Assembly: GCF_008693075.1 (NCBI RefSeq)
Contig: NZ_VXKJ01000006.1
Location: 1 to 64,000, forward strand
Source: Corynebacterium phocae
Lineage (GTDB): Bacteria > Actinomycetota > Actinomycetes > Mycobacteriales > Mycobacteriaceae
DNA: 64,000 nucleotides
Direction of reading: 5' to 3'
The notes below the pieces were generated by a model. It searched no databases. It saw only the letters and a list, made by a program, of their open reading frames with translations, and was not told the origin of the DNA. Below are positions 18,811 through 28,249 of the stretch, piece by piece. The position numbers were made by a program, and so were the translations under genes. Numbering within the stretch: position 1 is the stretch's first letter; each line of letters begins with the position of its first letter.

Positions 18811-20340
18811 ATGACTGATTCTCAGGCAGATAAGATTTTGGACAAAGGCCAGCGCCCCAAAGGTGAAGGCAACACCACCCGCGCCTCCGGCCAACCGATT
18901 GCCAGCGAAAACACCTCGGTAACCGTGGGCCAGCAAGGGCCAGTGGTCCTTGATGACCTGCAACTGATTTCCAAGCTGGCCCACTTCAACCGCGAGCGCG
19001 TCCCCGAGCGCAACCCACACGCCAAGGGCCACGGCGCCTTCGGCGAGCTGCACATCACCGAAGACGTGTCCGGCTACACCAAGGCCAAGCTCTTCCAGCC
19101 CGGCACCGTCACCCCCATGATGGGCCGCTTTTCCACCGTTGCCGGTGAGAAGGGCTCCCCTGACACCTGGCGCGACGTTCACGGTTTTGCACTGCGCTTT
19201 TTCACCGAGGACGGCAACTATGACATTGTGGGCAACAACACCCCGGTCTTTTTCATCCGCGACGCCATCAAATTCCCAGACTTCATCCACTCCCAGAAGC
19301 GCATGGGCCAAAACGGCCTGCGTGACGCTGATATCCAGTGGGATTTCTGGACCCGCAACCCGGAGACCACCCACCAGGTGGCCTACCTGATGACTGACCG
19401 TGGAACGCCAAAGACCACCCGCCACCAGGACGGCTTTGGCTCCCACACCTTCCAGTGGGTCAACGCTGAAGGGGACGCCTTCTGGGTGAAGTACCACTTC
19501 AAGACCCGCCAGGGCTGGGACACCTTCACTGACGCCGAAGCAGAAGAGATGGCCGGCAAGAACGCCGACTACCACCGCGAGGACCTGTTCAACGCTATCG
19601 AGGACGGCGACTTTCCCGTCTGGGACGTCAAGGTCCAAATTATGCCGGTGGCGGAGGCGGAGGATTACCGCTTCAACCCGTTCGACCTGACCAAGGTGTG
19701 GTCCCAGAAGGACTACCCACTCATTCCGGTGGGTTACTTTGTACTCAACCGCAATCCGCGTAACTTCTTCGCGCAGATTGAACAGGTAGCTTTGGACCCG
19801 GGCAACATTGTTCCGGGAGTGGGCCTTAGTCCAGACCGTATGCTGCAGGCGCGTGCATTTGCTTATGCCGACGCCCAGCGCCACCGGATTGGCCCCAACT
19901 ATCACCAGCTGCCCGTCAACCAGCCCGTCAACCAGGTCAACACTTACGAGCATGAAGGCCCCATGCAGTACTTCTTCAACGACCCGGAGGACCCGGTCTA
20001 CTCGCCTAACCGGCATGCCAAGGGTGGCGGCTACTTGGACGGGGACGTCAACGTCAGGGAGGAAACCCACCTGGCAGACGACGTCTACCAGGGAGCTAAG
20101 ACTCACGGCCAGGACCTGGTCCGTGCGCCGTACGTCAAGCACTCTGAGGATGATGACTACGTGCAGGCCCAGAACCTGTACAACGACGTCCTCAACGACG
20201 AGGAGCGTGAGCACATGGCCGCCAACATTGCCGGCGCTATGGAAGGCGTGTCCGCGGAGACTGAGGAGCGCGTTTACGCGTACTGGGGCAAGGTTTCCGA
20301 GAAGCTGGAAAAGCGCGTGCGCGAATTGTTTGCCAAGTAA
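18811..20340 (+). CDS. katA: Catalase (monofunctional, haem-type)
   Basis: 509-aa clade-3-like catalase that breaks down hydrogen peroxide in the cytoplasm. Visible active-site elements: distal His in FNRERVPERNPHAKGHGAFG, the RFSTVAGEKGSPDTWRDVHG stretch, Asn in YDIVGNNTPVFF, and the proximal haem-ligand Tyr in FAYADAQRHRIGPNY. Length is standard for small-subunit catalases. AAAAGGAG at ideal spacing precedes the ATG. It is divergent from sigC; the 60-120 bp between them should contain both promoters. Confidence 0.97.
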   Translation: MTDSQADKILDKGQRPKGEGNTTRASGQPIASENTSVTVGQQGPVVLDDLQLISKLAHFNRERVPERNPHAKGHGAFGELHITEDVSGYTKAKLFQPGTVTPMMGRFSTVAGEKGSPDTWRDVHGFALRFFTEDGNYDIVGNNTPVFFIRDAIKFPDFIHSQKRMGQNGLRDADIQWDFWTRNPETTHQVAYLMTDRGTPKTTRHQDGFGSHTFQWVNAEGDAFWVKYHFKTRQGWDTFTDAEAEEMAGKNADYHREDLFNAIEDGDFPVWDVKVQIMPVAEAEDYRFNPFDLTKVWSQKDYPLIPVGYFVLNRNPRNFFAQIEQVALDPGNIVPGVGLSPDRMLQARAFAYADAQRHRIGPNYHQLPVNQPVNQVNTYEHEGPMQYFFNDPEDPVYSPNRHAKGGGYLDGDVNVREETHLADDVYQGAKTHGQDLVRAPYVKHSEDDDYVQAQNLYNDVLNDEEREHMAANIAGAMEGVSAETEERVYAYWGKVSEKLEKRVRELFAK

Positions 20341-20391
20341 CACCGGCGCGCCTAGTACCATGGATAGGCGCAGGTAGATAATTTAAGGGCT

Positions 20392-22086
20392 ATGACCTCT
20401 CGCGTGGGAATTGCCCTATTGTCACTGTTGTTGCTTATCCCGTTGGTAGTTGGCGCTGCCGTGGCCGGGCTCCATGATTGGCGGCCCGGCCCAGCCACGT
20501 CTGCGGTCGCGTCCGCGTCCGATGCCACCGCGTCCGATGCCGCCGTGTCCGATGCCGCCGCGCCTCAGAGCCCCGGCAAAGGCGCTGGTGCCGGCAAGAA
20601 GGGCACAGGCACCGACAAGGACGCTGCGAAGAAGGAACCCGCGGAACCCGCCCTGAAAAGCCCGGCGGACATTCGCCGCGCGGCGGGGGAGGCGCAGGCG
20701 CAAGCCGGCTTCCTAGTTTCCGGAACTGAGCTACTCAAAGATGGAACCGAGAAGCTATCCAAAGGCGCGCCCGAGCTGGCCGAAGGCACCCGGCGGGCCT
20801 CCGAGGGCGCCCAGAAGCTCCGCGAAGGAATGATCCAACTCCAAGCCGGCACCGGCCAGCTTGGCGACGGGGCCACCCAGCTAGCAGACGGAGTGGGCAC
20901 CGCCGTGGACAACGTCGTGGGGATAAACGTAGTTCGTGGGCAGCTGCTGACCTCCATCGACTCCACCCTCGCGGATTTGAAAGACAATAATTCTGCCGAA
21001 GCCAAAGACATCCGCCGCACGCTGGGCTCGCTGCGCAACCAGGTAGAGAACTTTGAGCTGGACACTGCATTAACGGACAAGCTCACCAAGCTCAAAGAGG
21101 GATCCCGTGAGTTGGCCAACCAGCTGGACGTATCGGGATACGCCTACCACGACGGCGTGTACGAGGCCACGGAAGGTTCCAAGCAGCTGGCGGCCGGACT
21201 GGCGGAGCTCAACGCCGGCGTGGAGGAGGCCCTGGCCGGGGCCAAGGAACTCAACGACGGCGCCAAGAAGGTAGACACCTTGGCCAACAACACCAAGAAG
21301 AAAAACGACGCGCTGGCTAAGTACCTGCAGGCGGAAAGCGCCGCCGGCCGCGGCAGCGTAAACGGTGGCGGCAACAGCAGTGCCGGGGGCGGCGCAACTG
21401 GCGGCGACGCCAGCAGTGCCGACGCCAGCGCCGCCAACGCAGGCCACGGCCACGACATCGCAGGTCGTAGCGCCTGGGCGGGCGCGGCGCCCGCTTCCCT
21501 CGACCAGCCTGCGCTCCTCGAGCTTCACAACCGGCTTATCGCCGTGCTGCTGGCGTCGATGATGCTGCTTGCCGGGGTGGCCATCGGCGGCGGATGGACC
21601 GCAACTCACGGCTTCCGCGCGTGGCTACTGGTGGTCCTGGGGGGTATCGGCGCGGTTGGCGCGGGCCTGGTAGGGACAACACTATTCAACGCGCCAACAA
21701 CCCCGCAGGCGTGGGCTATAACCGCCGGCATTTTTGCCTGCACGGTACTGTGCGGCGTGTTTGGAACCCGGCTTGCGCAACGCGTGTTCGGCGCGGGGCT
21801 GGGCCTGGTGCTCGCGGCGGTAACCGGCCTAGGCCAAATGGCGGCCGTCGGCTGGCTGTGGAGAGAATCCATCCAAACAACCTTCACCGGCGCGACCTGG
21901 TTCGGGTTAAACCTACTGCCTTTGAACTGGTCAGTAGCCGGACTGCACGGGGCCACCGGCGCGTACCTGTGGGGGTGCCTGGCCGTACTGGGCGCGGTAG
22001 CCATTATAGGCCTTGTCCTAAGTGGCCTGGCCCGCCCCCGGCCCGCGGTCCAGGTGGTGCCCAGCCCGCCGGTTTCCGTGGCTTAG
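20392..22086 (+). CDS. YhgE/Pip-like membrane protein with heptad-repeat ectodomain
   Basis: 564-aa protein. An N-terminal hydrophobic segment (IALLSLLLLIPLVVGAAVAG) is followed by an Ala/Ser/Lys-rich linker and a long extracytoplasmic region of repeated L..G...L heptads (LLKDGTEKLSKGAPELAEG, LREGMIQLQAGTGQLGDGA, AAGLAELNAGVEEALAGA). After a Gly/Ser/Ala-rich hinge come about five to six helices near the C-terminus. This layout matches YhgE/Pip and EsaA-type proteins linked to export or phage adsorption in Gram-positives; it is shorter than most, and the C-terminal helices resemble the ABC-2-like part. Its start lies 52 bp after katA. Exact function unknown. Confidence 0.75.
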   Translation: MTSRVGIALLSLLLLIPLVVGAAVAGLHDWRPGPATSAVASASDATASDAAVSDAAAPQSPGKGAGAGKKGTGTDKDAAKKEPAEPALKSPADIRRAAGEAQAQAGFLVSGTELLKDGTEKLSKGAPELAEGTRRASEGAQKLREGMIQLQAGTGQLGDGATQLADGVGTAVDNVVGINVVRGQLLTSIDSTLADLKDNNSAEAKDIRRTLGSLRNQVENFELDTALTDKLTKLKEGSRELANQLDVSGYAYHDGVYEATEGSKQLAAGLAELNAGVEEALAGAKELNDGAKKVDTLANNTKKKNDALAKYLQAESAAGRGSVNGGGNSSAGGGATGGDASSADASAANAGHGHDIAGRSAWAGAAPASLDQPALLELHNRLIAVLLASMMLLAGVAIGGGWTATHGFRAWLLVVLGGIGAVGAGLVGTTLFNAPTTPQAWAITAGIFACTVLCGVFGTRLAQRVFGAGLGLVLAAVTGLGQMAAVGWLWRESIQTTFTGATWFGLNLLPLNWSVAGLHGATGAYLWGCLAVLGAVAIIGLVLSGLARPRPAVQVVPSPPVSVA

Positions 22087-22197
22087 TTGCTGGTTAAATC
22101 TAGTGCTACGATAGTAAACGCTCACGTAGCCCGCTTAGGGGGCGGGCGCGCAGCGCCAGTTTTCTGGCTTGCTGCAAGTGAGTGATAGGGAATAGGG

Positions 22198-22230
22198 ACG
22201 GCGCGAAAGCTGTAGGGGCTTTCGCGCCGT
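22198..22230 (+). terminator. Strong hairpin terminator after YhgE-like gene
   Basis: 13-bp perfect stem acggcgcgaaagc (22198-22210) / gctttcgcgccgt (22218-22230), followed by tacccgttttt. Confidence 0.85.
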
Positions 22231-22241
22231 TACCCGTTTTT

Positions 22242-22293
22242 CGGCGCGCAAAACCGGGCGCGCAAAAACCCGGCGCGCAAAAACCCGGCACCG
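22242..22293. repeat. Short tandem repeat cggcgcgcaaaaacc
   Basis: About three imperfect 14-15-bp units of the form cggcgcgcaaaaac(c) followed by a partial one, between two convergent terminators. The last unit forms one arm of the minus-strand terminator. Confidence 0.7.
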
Positions 22294-22311
22294 TTTGGCC
22301 GGCGCCGGGTT
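22277..22311 (-). terminator. Terminator of orphan oppA
   Basis: Minus-strand stem aacccggc (22311-22304) / gccgggtt (22289-22282), running into a T run (A run 22279-22283 on plus). Confidence 0.75.
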
Positions 22312-22328
22312 CTAGAGTTGCGGGGGAA

Positions 22329-23948
22329 TTATTTCTTAGACACCGCGTAGTACAGCGGGGTGCCGTTCCAGGAGAAGACAACGTTGTCCACTGCCTCGGA
22401 GTAGCCGCCAGCAAGGCTGTTGTACCACATTGGGATAGCTGGCATGTCCTTCATCATCACAGACTGCGCCTGGTTGTACAGCTTGAAGGATTCTTCCTGG
22501 CTAGAGGCAGAGGCTGCCTTCTTGAGCAGGGCGTCAAATTCCGGGTTGTGGTACCCGGTGTCGTTGGCGGAGGCACCGCTGGCGTACAGCGGGCTTAGGA
22601 AGTTGTCCAGGGATGGGTAGTCAGCCTTCCAGCCGGCCCGGAAAGCCGTGCCAATTGTTTCATTGGTGATTTCATCGCGGAAGGACTTGAAATCCGGGTA
22701 CGGGTTGCCCTCTGCTTTGATTCCCAGGTTGTTGCGCAGCTGGTTGGTGGCTGCCTCCACCCACGCCTGGTGGCCGCCGTCGGTGTTGTAGCCGATGATG
22801 AACTCGCCGTCCCACGGCGAAATCTCATCAGCCTGGGCCCACAATTCCTTGGCCTTTTCCGGGTCGTACTCGAAGACGTCGTTGTTTTCGATGTCCGCTG
22901 AGTACCCGGGCAGAACCGAGGAGGTGAAGTCCACCGCCGGCTCCCGCATTCCCTGGAAGATGGAATCAGAGATGGCCTTGCGGTCAACTGCGTGGGAGAT
23001 GGCGTGGCGGCGCAGCGTGCCCTCCTCACCGCTGAAGTGTTCAAGGGAATAAGGAATGGCAAAGCCGTCAAAACCGGCGGCCGCCTTGGTTACTGCGCGG
23101 TCCCCTAGGTCATCTTGGAACACCGCCAGCGCGGAGTCAGGGATGGTGTCCAGCACGTCCAGGTTGCCGGCCAGCAAATCGGCGTAGGCTGCGTCATCGT
23201 TAGCGTAGAAGACAATCTTCAGGCCGTCATTGTGGACTTCGCGTGGGCCGTCATACTCCGGGTTGGGAACCAAGGTGATTTCCTGGTTGTGGACCCAATC
23301 TGCGAGCTTGTAGGGGCCGTTGGAGACTGGCTCTCCGCCGTAGGCGTCGATATCGTCATAAGCGTAGTCAGGCAGCGGGGAGAAGGTGGAGTAACCCAGT
23401 CGCATGGGGAAATCAGCCTGTGGCTGGCTGAGCGTGATAGTGAAGGTGTGGTCATCGATGACCTCCAGGCCCTCCATGGACTCCGCGCCCGGCTCGTAGC
23501 CCTTGATGGGCTCGAAGAAGAAGGCGGTGTTCATGTCGTTGGCCACGGCGTAGTTCCAGGCGTCCACGAAAGAGCTGGAGGTAACCGGTGACCCGTCGGA
23601 GAACTTGGTGTCGCGCAGCTTCACGGTGAAGACGGTGTTGTCTTCGTTTGGCTCGATGGACTCCGCGATTTCGTTGTGGAGCTCCCCATCCGCGTCGTAG
23701 TAGGCCAGGCCCGCGAACAGCGATTCAATGATTTTTCCGCCGCCGCGCTCGTTGGTGTTGGCGGGAACCAGTGGGTTTTGCGGCTCCGTGCCGTTTCCTA
23801 TGACGTAGTTGCCGCCGCCAGCGGTGCCGCCGTCGGCGTTGCTGGCGGAGTCAGAGCCCGAGCCCGAGCCCGTGTCAGAGCCGCACGCTGCCAGAGATAG
23901 CAGCGTGGCGGTCGCGGCCAGGGCCGCACCTGTTTTCCTAAAGTTCAT
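22329..23948 (-). CDS. Oligopeptide/dipeptide ABC transporter substrate-binding lipoprotein (orphan copy)
   Basis: 539-aa family-5 solute-binding protein. Lipoprotein signal MNFRKTGAALAATATLLSLAACGS with lipobox LAAC, then the family pattern TEPQNPLVPANTNERGGGKIIESLF, NGPYKLADW and RLGYSTFSPLP. ATG 23948 follows GGAGGAA; the frame extends to 24062 but would precede the signal peptide. It shares long stretches with the OppA at 34166-35779 (for example ESLEGLEVIDD/SMEGLEVIDD, PSLDNFLSPLYASG/PSLENFLVPLYATG), yet no permease or ATPase genes adjoin it. It may feed the same importer at 35.9-39.5 kb. Confidence 0.92.
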   Translation of the reverse strand: MNFRKTGAALAATATLLSLAACGSDTGSGSGSDSASNADGGTAGGGNYVIGNGTEPQNPLVPANTNERGGGKIIESLFAGLAYYDADGELHNEIAESIEPNEDNTVFTVKLRDTKFSDGSPVTSSSFVDAWNYAVANDMNTAFFFEPIKGYEPGAESMEGLEVIDDHTFTITLSQPQADFPMRLGYSTFSPLPDYAYDDIDAYGGEPVSNGPYKLADWVHNQEITLVPNPEYDGPREVHNDGLKIVFYANDDAAYADLLAGNLDVLDTIPDSALAVFQDDLGDRAVTKAAAGFDGFAIPYSLEHFSGEEGTLRRHAISHAVDRKAISDSIFQGMREPAVDFTSSVLPGYSADIENNDVFEYDPEKAKELWAQADEISPWDGEFIIGYNTDGGHQAWVEAATNQLRNNLGIKAEGNPYPDFKSFRDEITNETIGTAFRAGWKADYPSLDNFLSPLYASGASANDTGYHNPEFDALLKKAASASSQEESFKLYNQAQSVMMKDMPAIPMWYNSLAGGYSEAVDNVVFSWNGTPLYYAVSKK

Positions 23949-24067
23949 TGAGATGTTCCTCCGGTATTTGAGAGAGTTCACGCGGTTATGTGCGTTAGAA
24001 CAAAAATAGCTTACCGAGAGAAACAAATCACAGTTTAGGCGAGAAAATATTCTTGAGGGCACAGCAA

Positions 24068-24107
24068 ACCCCTCCGGCGGCGGAACCTAGTTCCGCACCG
24101 GAGGGGT
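24068..24107 (-). terminator. Terminator downstream of tRNA-Pro
   Basis: 10-bp stem acccctccgg (24068-24077) / ccggaggggt (24098-24107) with an inner ggaac/gttcc hairpin; outer gcacagc/gctgtgc bases can extend it. Lies just past the tRNA on the minus strand. Confidence 0.75.
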
Positions 24108-24126
24108 GGCTGTGCTATCTATCTGG

Positions 24127-24203
<77 letters not shown>

Positions 24204-24297
24204 TGGACCTCCAAAAGGAAGTACCGGTCTACTTTATCGCAACTTCTGGGCTTGCCCCAAAACAGCTGGCAACCGGTGGCGGATGGCCGCCGCGGGC

Positions 24298-25200
24298 CTA
24301 GCGCTCGGTGATTTTGAGCAGGGTGGCTGACGGGCGGCAGAAAATCCGGAAGGGCACAAACTTCGACTGGCCCAGGCCGTTGCTCACGTGCATCTTCATC
24401 GGGCCAAACTGGTGCAGCCCCTGGGCGCGACCCCGGTTGATTCCACAGTTGGTCACAATGGCTTTTTGGCCGGGAAGGCACAACTGGCCGCCGTGGGTGT
24501 GGCCGGAGAAGGAGATGTCGTAGCCATCCCGGGCAAACTTTTCCAGAACGCGGGGCTCGGGCGAGTGCAGCAGTGCGAGGGAAAGGTCCGCGTCCGGGTT
24601 GGGCGGTCCTGCAATGGCGGAGTAATCATCCAGGTTGTGGTGGGGGTCATCCACGCCGGCGGCGGCCAGGCGGACTTTGCCCACCTTGAATTCGTGGCGG
24701 GCCTGATTGGCGTTGAGCCAGCCGCGCTCCGCGAAGGCCGCGCGCATGCCTTCCCAGGGAAGATCCTCATAGGACGGGGTGTTTTTCTTGCCCAAGAGGT
24801 AATTGAAGGGGTTGGGCAGGCGCGGGGCCCAGTAATCATTGGTGCCAAAGCAAAAGAGCCCCGGGCGGTTGAGCAGCGGACCTAGTGCCTGCAGGACGCT
24901 GGGGACCGCACGGGTGTCGGAGAGGTTGTCGCCTGTGTTGATGACCAGGTCCGGGTCCAGCGAATCCAGTGCTTGTACCCAGGCTATTTTGGTTTCTTGG
25001 CCGGGGATCATGTGCAGGTCGGAAATGTGGAGGATCCGGAACTCATCCCGGTCGCGGAGGGTGCCGGGGGCCAGCAAAGGGACGGTGACCTGGCGCAGCC
25101 GGAACTTGCGGGTTTCAGCGTTGGCCCACGCCAAGGCGGCGGCACCGGAGGCTGCCGCAGTGGCCGCCGCAGCGGTGGCAAAAAATGCTAACTTCTTCAT
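24298..25200 (-). CDS. Membrane-anchored calcineurin-like metallophosphoesterase
   Basis: 300-aa phosphoesterase. An N-terminal hydrophobic Ala-rich segment (FFATAAAATAAASGAAALAWA) acts as a membrane anchor or signal. The metallophosphoesterase motifs follow in order: ILHISDLHM (DxH), VINTGDNLSD (GDxx), FGTNDYWAP (GNxx/H-like) and SGHTHGGQLCLPG (GHxH). The arrangement resembles YaeI/PpbA-type membrane phosphoesterases. Substrate unknown. Divergent from the YqeY gene, 33 bp apart. Confidence 0.88.
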   Translation of the reverse strand: MKKLAFFATAAAATAAASGAAALAWANAETRKFRLRQVTVPLLAPGTLRDRDEFRILHISDLHMIPGQETKIAWVQALDSLDPDLVINTGDNLSDTRAVPSVLQALGPLLNRPGLFCFGTNDYWAPRLPNPFNYLLGKKNTPSYEDLPWEGMRAAFAERGWLNANQARHEFKVGKVRLAAAGVDDPHHNLDDYSAIAGPPNPDADLSLALLHSPEPRVLEKFARDGYDISFSGHTHGGQLCLPGQKAIVTNCGINRGRAQGLHQFGPMKMHVSNGLGQSKFVPFRIFCRPSATLLKITER

Positions 25201-25233
25201 CCTCCTAAGCCTACCTGGCGTATCTTGGAGTAC

Positions 25234-25683
25234 ATGTTAAAAGAGACAATTCGCGCAGACCTGAAGACCGCTATGAAAGCCCGTGACAAGGAGCGCACTT
25301 CCGCCATCCGGTCGTTGCTTTCGGCCATCCTGGCAGAAGAGACCTCCGGTGCCCGCCACGAGCTCAGCGATGAAGACGTGCTCAAGGTGGTGGCTCGGGA
25401 GATAAAGAAGCGCCGCGAGTCCGCACAGCTCTACGCTGACAACGGCCGCCCGGAGCTGGCCGAGGCCGAGCTGGTAGACGTACCCTTCTTCGAGGCTTAC
25501 CAGCCCCAGCAGCTCAGCGACGCAGAGCTGACTACCTTGCTCGACGAGGTTGTGGCGCAGGAGGTTGAGGGGGAACCAACCATGAAAGACATGGGCAACG
25601 TTATGAAGGCCGCAAACGCGAAAGCCGCCGGCCGCGTGGACGGCAAGCGACTTTCTGAGGCTGTCAGGGCCCGTTTGGCCTAG
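25234..25683 (+). CDS. GatB/YqeY-domain protein
   Basis: 149-aa protein starting MLKETIRADLKTAMKARDKERTSAIRSLLSAI, with the YqeY pattern EDVLKVVAREIKKRRESAQLY, ELTTLLDEVV and the tRNA-binding-like end MGNVMKAANAKAAGRVDGKRLSEAV. Related to the tail domain of the GatB amidotransferase subunit, but free-standing; role in cells not settled. GGAG at good spacing supports ATG 25234 over the TTG at 25225. Its stop overlaps the convergent PBP stop by 4 bp (CTAG). Confidence 0.92.
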   Translation: MLKETIRADLKTAMKARDKERTSAIRSLLSAILAEETSGARHELSDEDVLKVVAREIKKRRESAQLYADNGRPELAEAELVDVPFFEAYQPQQLSDAELTTLLDEVVAQEVEGEPTMKDMGNVMKAANAKAAGRVDGKRLSEAVRARLA

Positions 25684-28106
25684 AGCCCGAAATCCTGGCG
25701 GATCTGGTTAGCCAGGTCCGCTATGGCGTTTTCTAGCTCCGCGTCCGGGTTAGCCGCCGGGGCGGGGGCCTGCGGCTGCGGCGCGAAGGCCTGCGCCGGG
25801 GGAGTGGAGTTCCTGACCCGGTTAGGGGCCGGCGCGACGTAACCGGAACCGTCTGAAACCTGCACGGTAATCTCCATGCCCTCTTTCAGCCTGCCGGCCG
25901 GTTTCAGCGCGCGTACTACCTGGCCAAAGCCCACTCCGGGGGCGGGGACCTTGTTTACCTTGACCTTGTAGCCTTCATCTTCAAGCGTTTTGGTGGCCAC
26001 GGCCTGGGATTTGCCGCGCAGGGCATCCAAGAAGGCAAAACCGGATGTGCCCTGGTCAAACTTAGGCGCATACGGTGGGGTGTTGCCGCGGTTAAATAGC
26101 TCGGATCCCGCCGCCATGCTCAGGTAGGTCCGGGCCGGTTCCATTCCGCCGTAGATGTCGCCGAATTCGCACTGGCGTACCGGTGCGGTACAGATTGGCG
26201 TGGTGGTGGTGCCGTCGTTGTAGATGTAGGGCGCGGCGGCCAGCGTGGAGTTGTACCCCAGGAAGGCCGCGGATTGGTGTTCTTCGGTGGTGCCGGTTTT
26301 GGCGGCCACGGGGGCGTGGAAACCTGTTGCCCGGGCGGCATCGGCAGCTGTGCCGGTGATGACGTCTGCCTGCAGCGCGTTGGACAGCGCGTCCGCTACC
26401 TGCAAGTCCAGGACCTGCTCGCACGGCGGGGTATCAATGAAAACCTTATTGCCTAGTTTGTCGGTGACGTTGACAATGGGGTTGGGCTCGCACCAGCGGC
26501 CCCCGGCACCCAAGGTGGCACCCACGTTGGATAGCTCCAGCGGGTTGACCGCCGTGGGGCCCAGCGTGAAAGCGCCCATGCTGGAGTCTTTGGCGTACTG
26601 GGCAATGGAGGCCGTCCCGTCAAAGGTGCCCTTCTCCGCATAGGAGCGTAGGCCCAGCTTGACGGCCATATCTACCACGGCTGGGACCCCCACCTGCTCC
26701 AGCAGTGCGATAAACGCGGTGTTGGGCGAGTGCGCTAGGGTGTCCGCCAGGGTCATGGATGCCTGGTAGGAACCGGCGTTTTCCACGCAATACTTGGTGG
26801 GCGGGCAGTCCTTGGCGCCGCCGTGGCCTAGGCCCTCCGCCTCATAGCGGGCGGGTACGGCTATCTGATTTTTGATGCCGTATCCCGCGTCAATGGCGGC
26901 GGCGGCGGTAAACACCTTGAATACGGAGCCCGCACCGTGGCCCACCAGGGAGTAGGGCTGCGGGAGGATGGTTTCAAAGTTGTCCAGGTCCAGTCCGTAG
27001 GTGCGGGAGGAGACCATGGCGCGGACCGGGCGGGCGTCGGGAAGTGGCTCGATGACGCTCATGACCTCGGCAACGCCCGGCTGCTGGGGGTTGACCTGGG
27101 CCACCACTGCGGCTTTGGCCGCGTCTTGGACTTGGGGGTCCAGCGTGGTGTTGACCGTGTAGCCGCCGTGGGTCAGCTCAGCGGCACTGAGCCCCTTGCC
27201 TTCTAAGTATTGCACCACGTAGTCACAGAAGAAGCCGCGATCTCCGGCGGCGATGCACCCGTTGCTCAGCAAGGATGGCTTCTCCAGCACCCCAAGTTCG
27301 GTGGCCGCGGCCTGATCCGCCTCAATCTGGCTGATGTAGCCGTTGGCCACCATGGATTGTAGGACCACGTTGCGGCGCTCCCGAACCACGTCATAGTTGG
27401 TGTATGGGTTGAGGTACTCCGAGGATTGCACCATGCCGGCCAACATGGCCGATTGGGACAAGTTCAGGTTCCGGGCGGGAATGCCAAAGTAAGTCCGGGC
27501 GGCGGCCTCAATACCGTAGGCGTGGTTACCAAAGGGCACCAGGTTGAGGTAATTGGTGAGGATGTCTTCCTTGGATAGGCGGCGGTCAATCCGGGTGGCC
27601 AAGCGCACTTCCCGCAGCTTCCTGGCCACGGACTGCTCCGTAGCCGCCTGGCGGTCTTGTTCATTGTCCGCTTCTACTAGCAGGAGGTAGTTCTTCACGT
27701 ACTGCTGGTTGAGGGTGGACGCGCCTTGGGAGACACCGCCTTTGAGCAGGTTGGTGACCACCGCGCGGGCGTTGCCTTGGATGTCCACGCCGTCATGTTC
27801 ATAAAAGCGGCGGTCCTCGATGGAGACAATGGCGTCTTTGACGTACTGGGAGATGTCTTCCCCGTTTACCGGGTGGCGGCGTTGGTCATAGAGATAGGCC
27901 AATTCATTGCCGGCAGCGTCTTTGATGACTGATACCCCCGGGGTGTTATCTGTCTCAATGTTGTCAATGTCCGAGCGCATGGCCTCATTGGTTTTTGCGA
28001 CTGCGATCCCGCCCAGCCCCGCAATGGGGGCGATGACCAGCGCGCACAGCACGCCTACCAGGACGGTGGCCAGGAACATCTTTGCCAGGGCTTCTATATA
28101 TCTCAC
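25680..28106 (-). CDS. Class A penicillin-binding protein (transglycosylase/transpeptidase) with PASTA domain
   Basis: 808-aa bifunctional peptidoglycan synthase, PonA2-like. N-terminal membrane helix (MFLATVLVGVLCALVIAPIAGL). Transglycosylase motifs EDRRFYEHDGVD, GGVSQGASTLNQQYVKN and RRLSKEDILTNYLN. Transpeptidase motifs SVFK (nucleophile Ser, after GHGAG), SPN and KTGT. One PASTA domain near the end (ATKTLEDEGYKVKVNKVPAP...VQVSDGS), then a Pro/Ala-rich tail. GTG 28106 is used, but GGGAGG touches it, so another start a few codons in is possible. It is divergent from a WhiB gene, as ponA2 is from whiB4 in mycobacteria. Confidence 0.95.
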   Translation of the reverse strand: MRYIEALAKMFLATVLVGVLCALVIAPIAGLGGIAVAKTNEAMRSDIDNIETDNTPGVSVIKDAAGNELAYLYDQRRHPVNGEDISQYVKDAIVSIEDRRFYEHDGVDIQGNARAVVTNLLKGGVSQGASTLNQQYVKNYLLLVEADNEQDRQAATEQSVARKLREVRLATRIDRRLSKEDILTNYLNLVPFGNHAYGIEAAARTYFGIPARNLNLSQSAMLAGMVQSSEYLNPYTNYDVVRERRNVVLQSMVANGYISQIEADQAAATELGVLEKPSLLSNGCIAAGDRGFFCDYVVQYLEGKGLSAAELTHGGYTVNTTLDPQVQDAAKAAVVAQVNPQQPGVAEVMSVIEPLPDARPVRAMVSSRTYGLDLDNFETILPQPYSLVGHGAGSVFKVFTAAAAIDAGYGIKNQIAVPARYEAEGLGHGGAKDCPPTKYCVENAGSYQASMTLADTLAHSPNTAFIALLEQVGVPAVVDMAVKLGLRSYAEKGTFDGTASIAQYAKDSSMGAFTLGPTAVNPLELSNVGATLGAGGRWCEPNPIVNVTDKLGNKVFIDTPPCEQVLDLQVADALSNALQADVITGTAADAARATGFHAPVAAKTGTTEEHQSAAFLGYNSTLAAAPYIYNDGTTTTPICTAPVRQCEFGDIYGGMEPARTYLSMAAGSELFNRGNTPPYAPKFDQGTSGFAFLDALRGKSQAVATKTLEDEGYKVKVNKVPAPGVGFGQVVRALKPAGRLKEGMEITVQVSDGSGYVAPAPNRVRNSTPPAQAFAPQPQAPAPAANPDAELENAIADLANQIRQDFGL

Positions 28107-28249
28107 CTCCCTTACACTACGTTGTTATGCGCGCTGGGGAAATAAAGACTCCCCCCTAAAGTGTGACGTATTAGACAACTGAAATGCCCTGTGAATACAC
28201 TAACTTTTGTTATGTTCCCCAAATAGCGGAAGGAGCGCTCCGCCCCCCC

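Noticed and set aside
18769-20361. 530-codon minus-strand ORF opposite katA
   Set aside because: Complete catalase motifs on the plus strand; the antisense frame is a codon-bias artefact.
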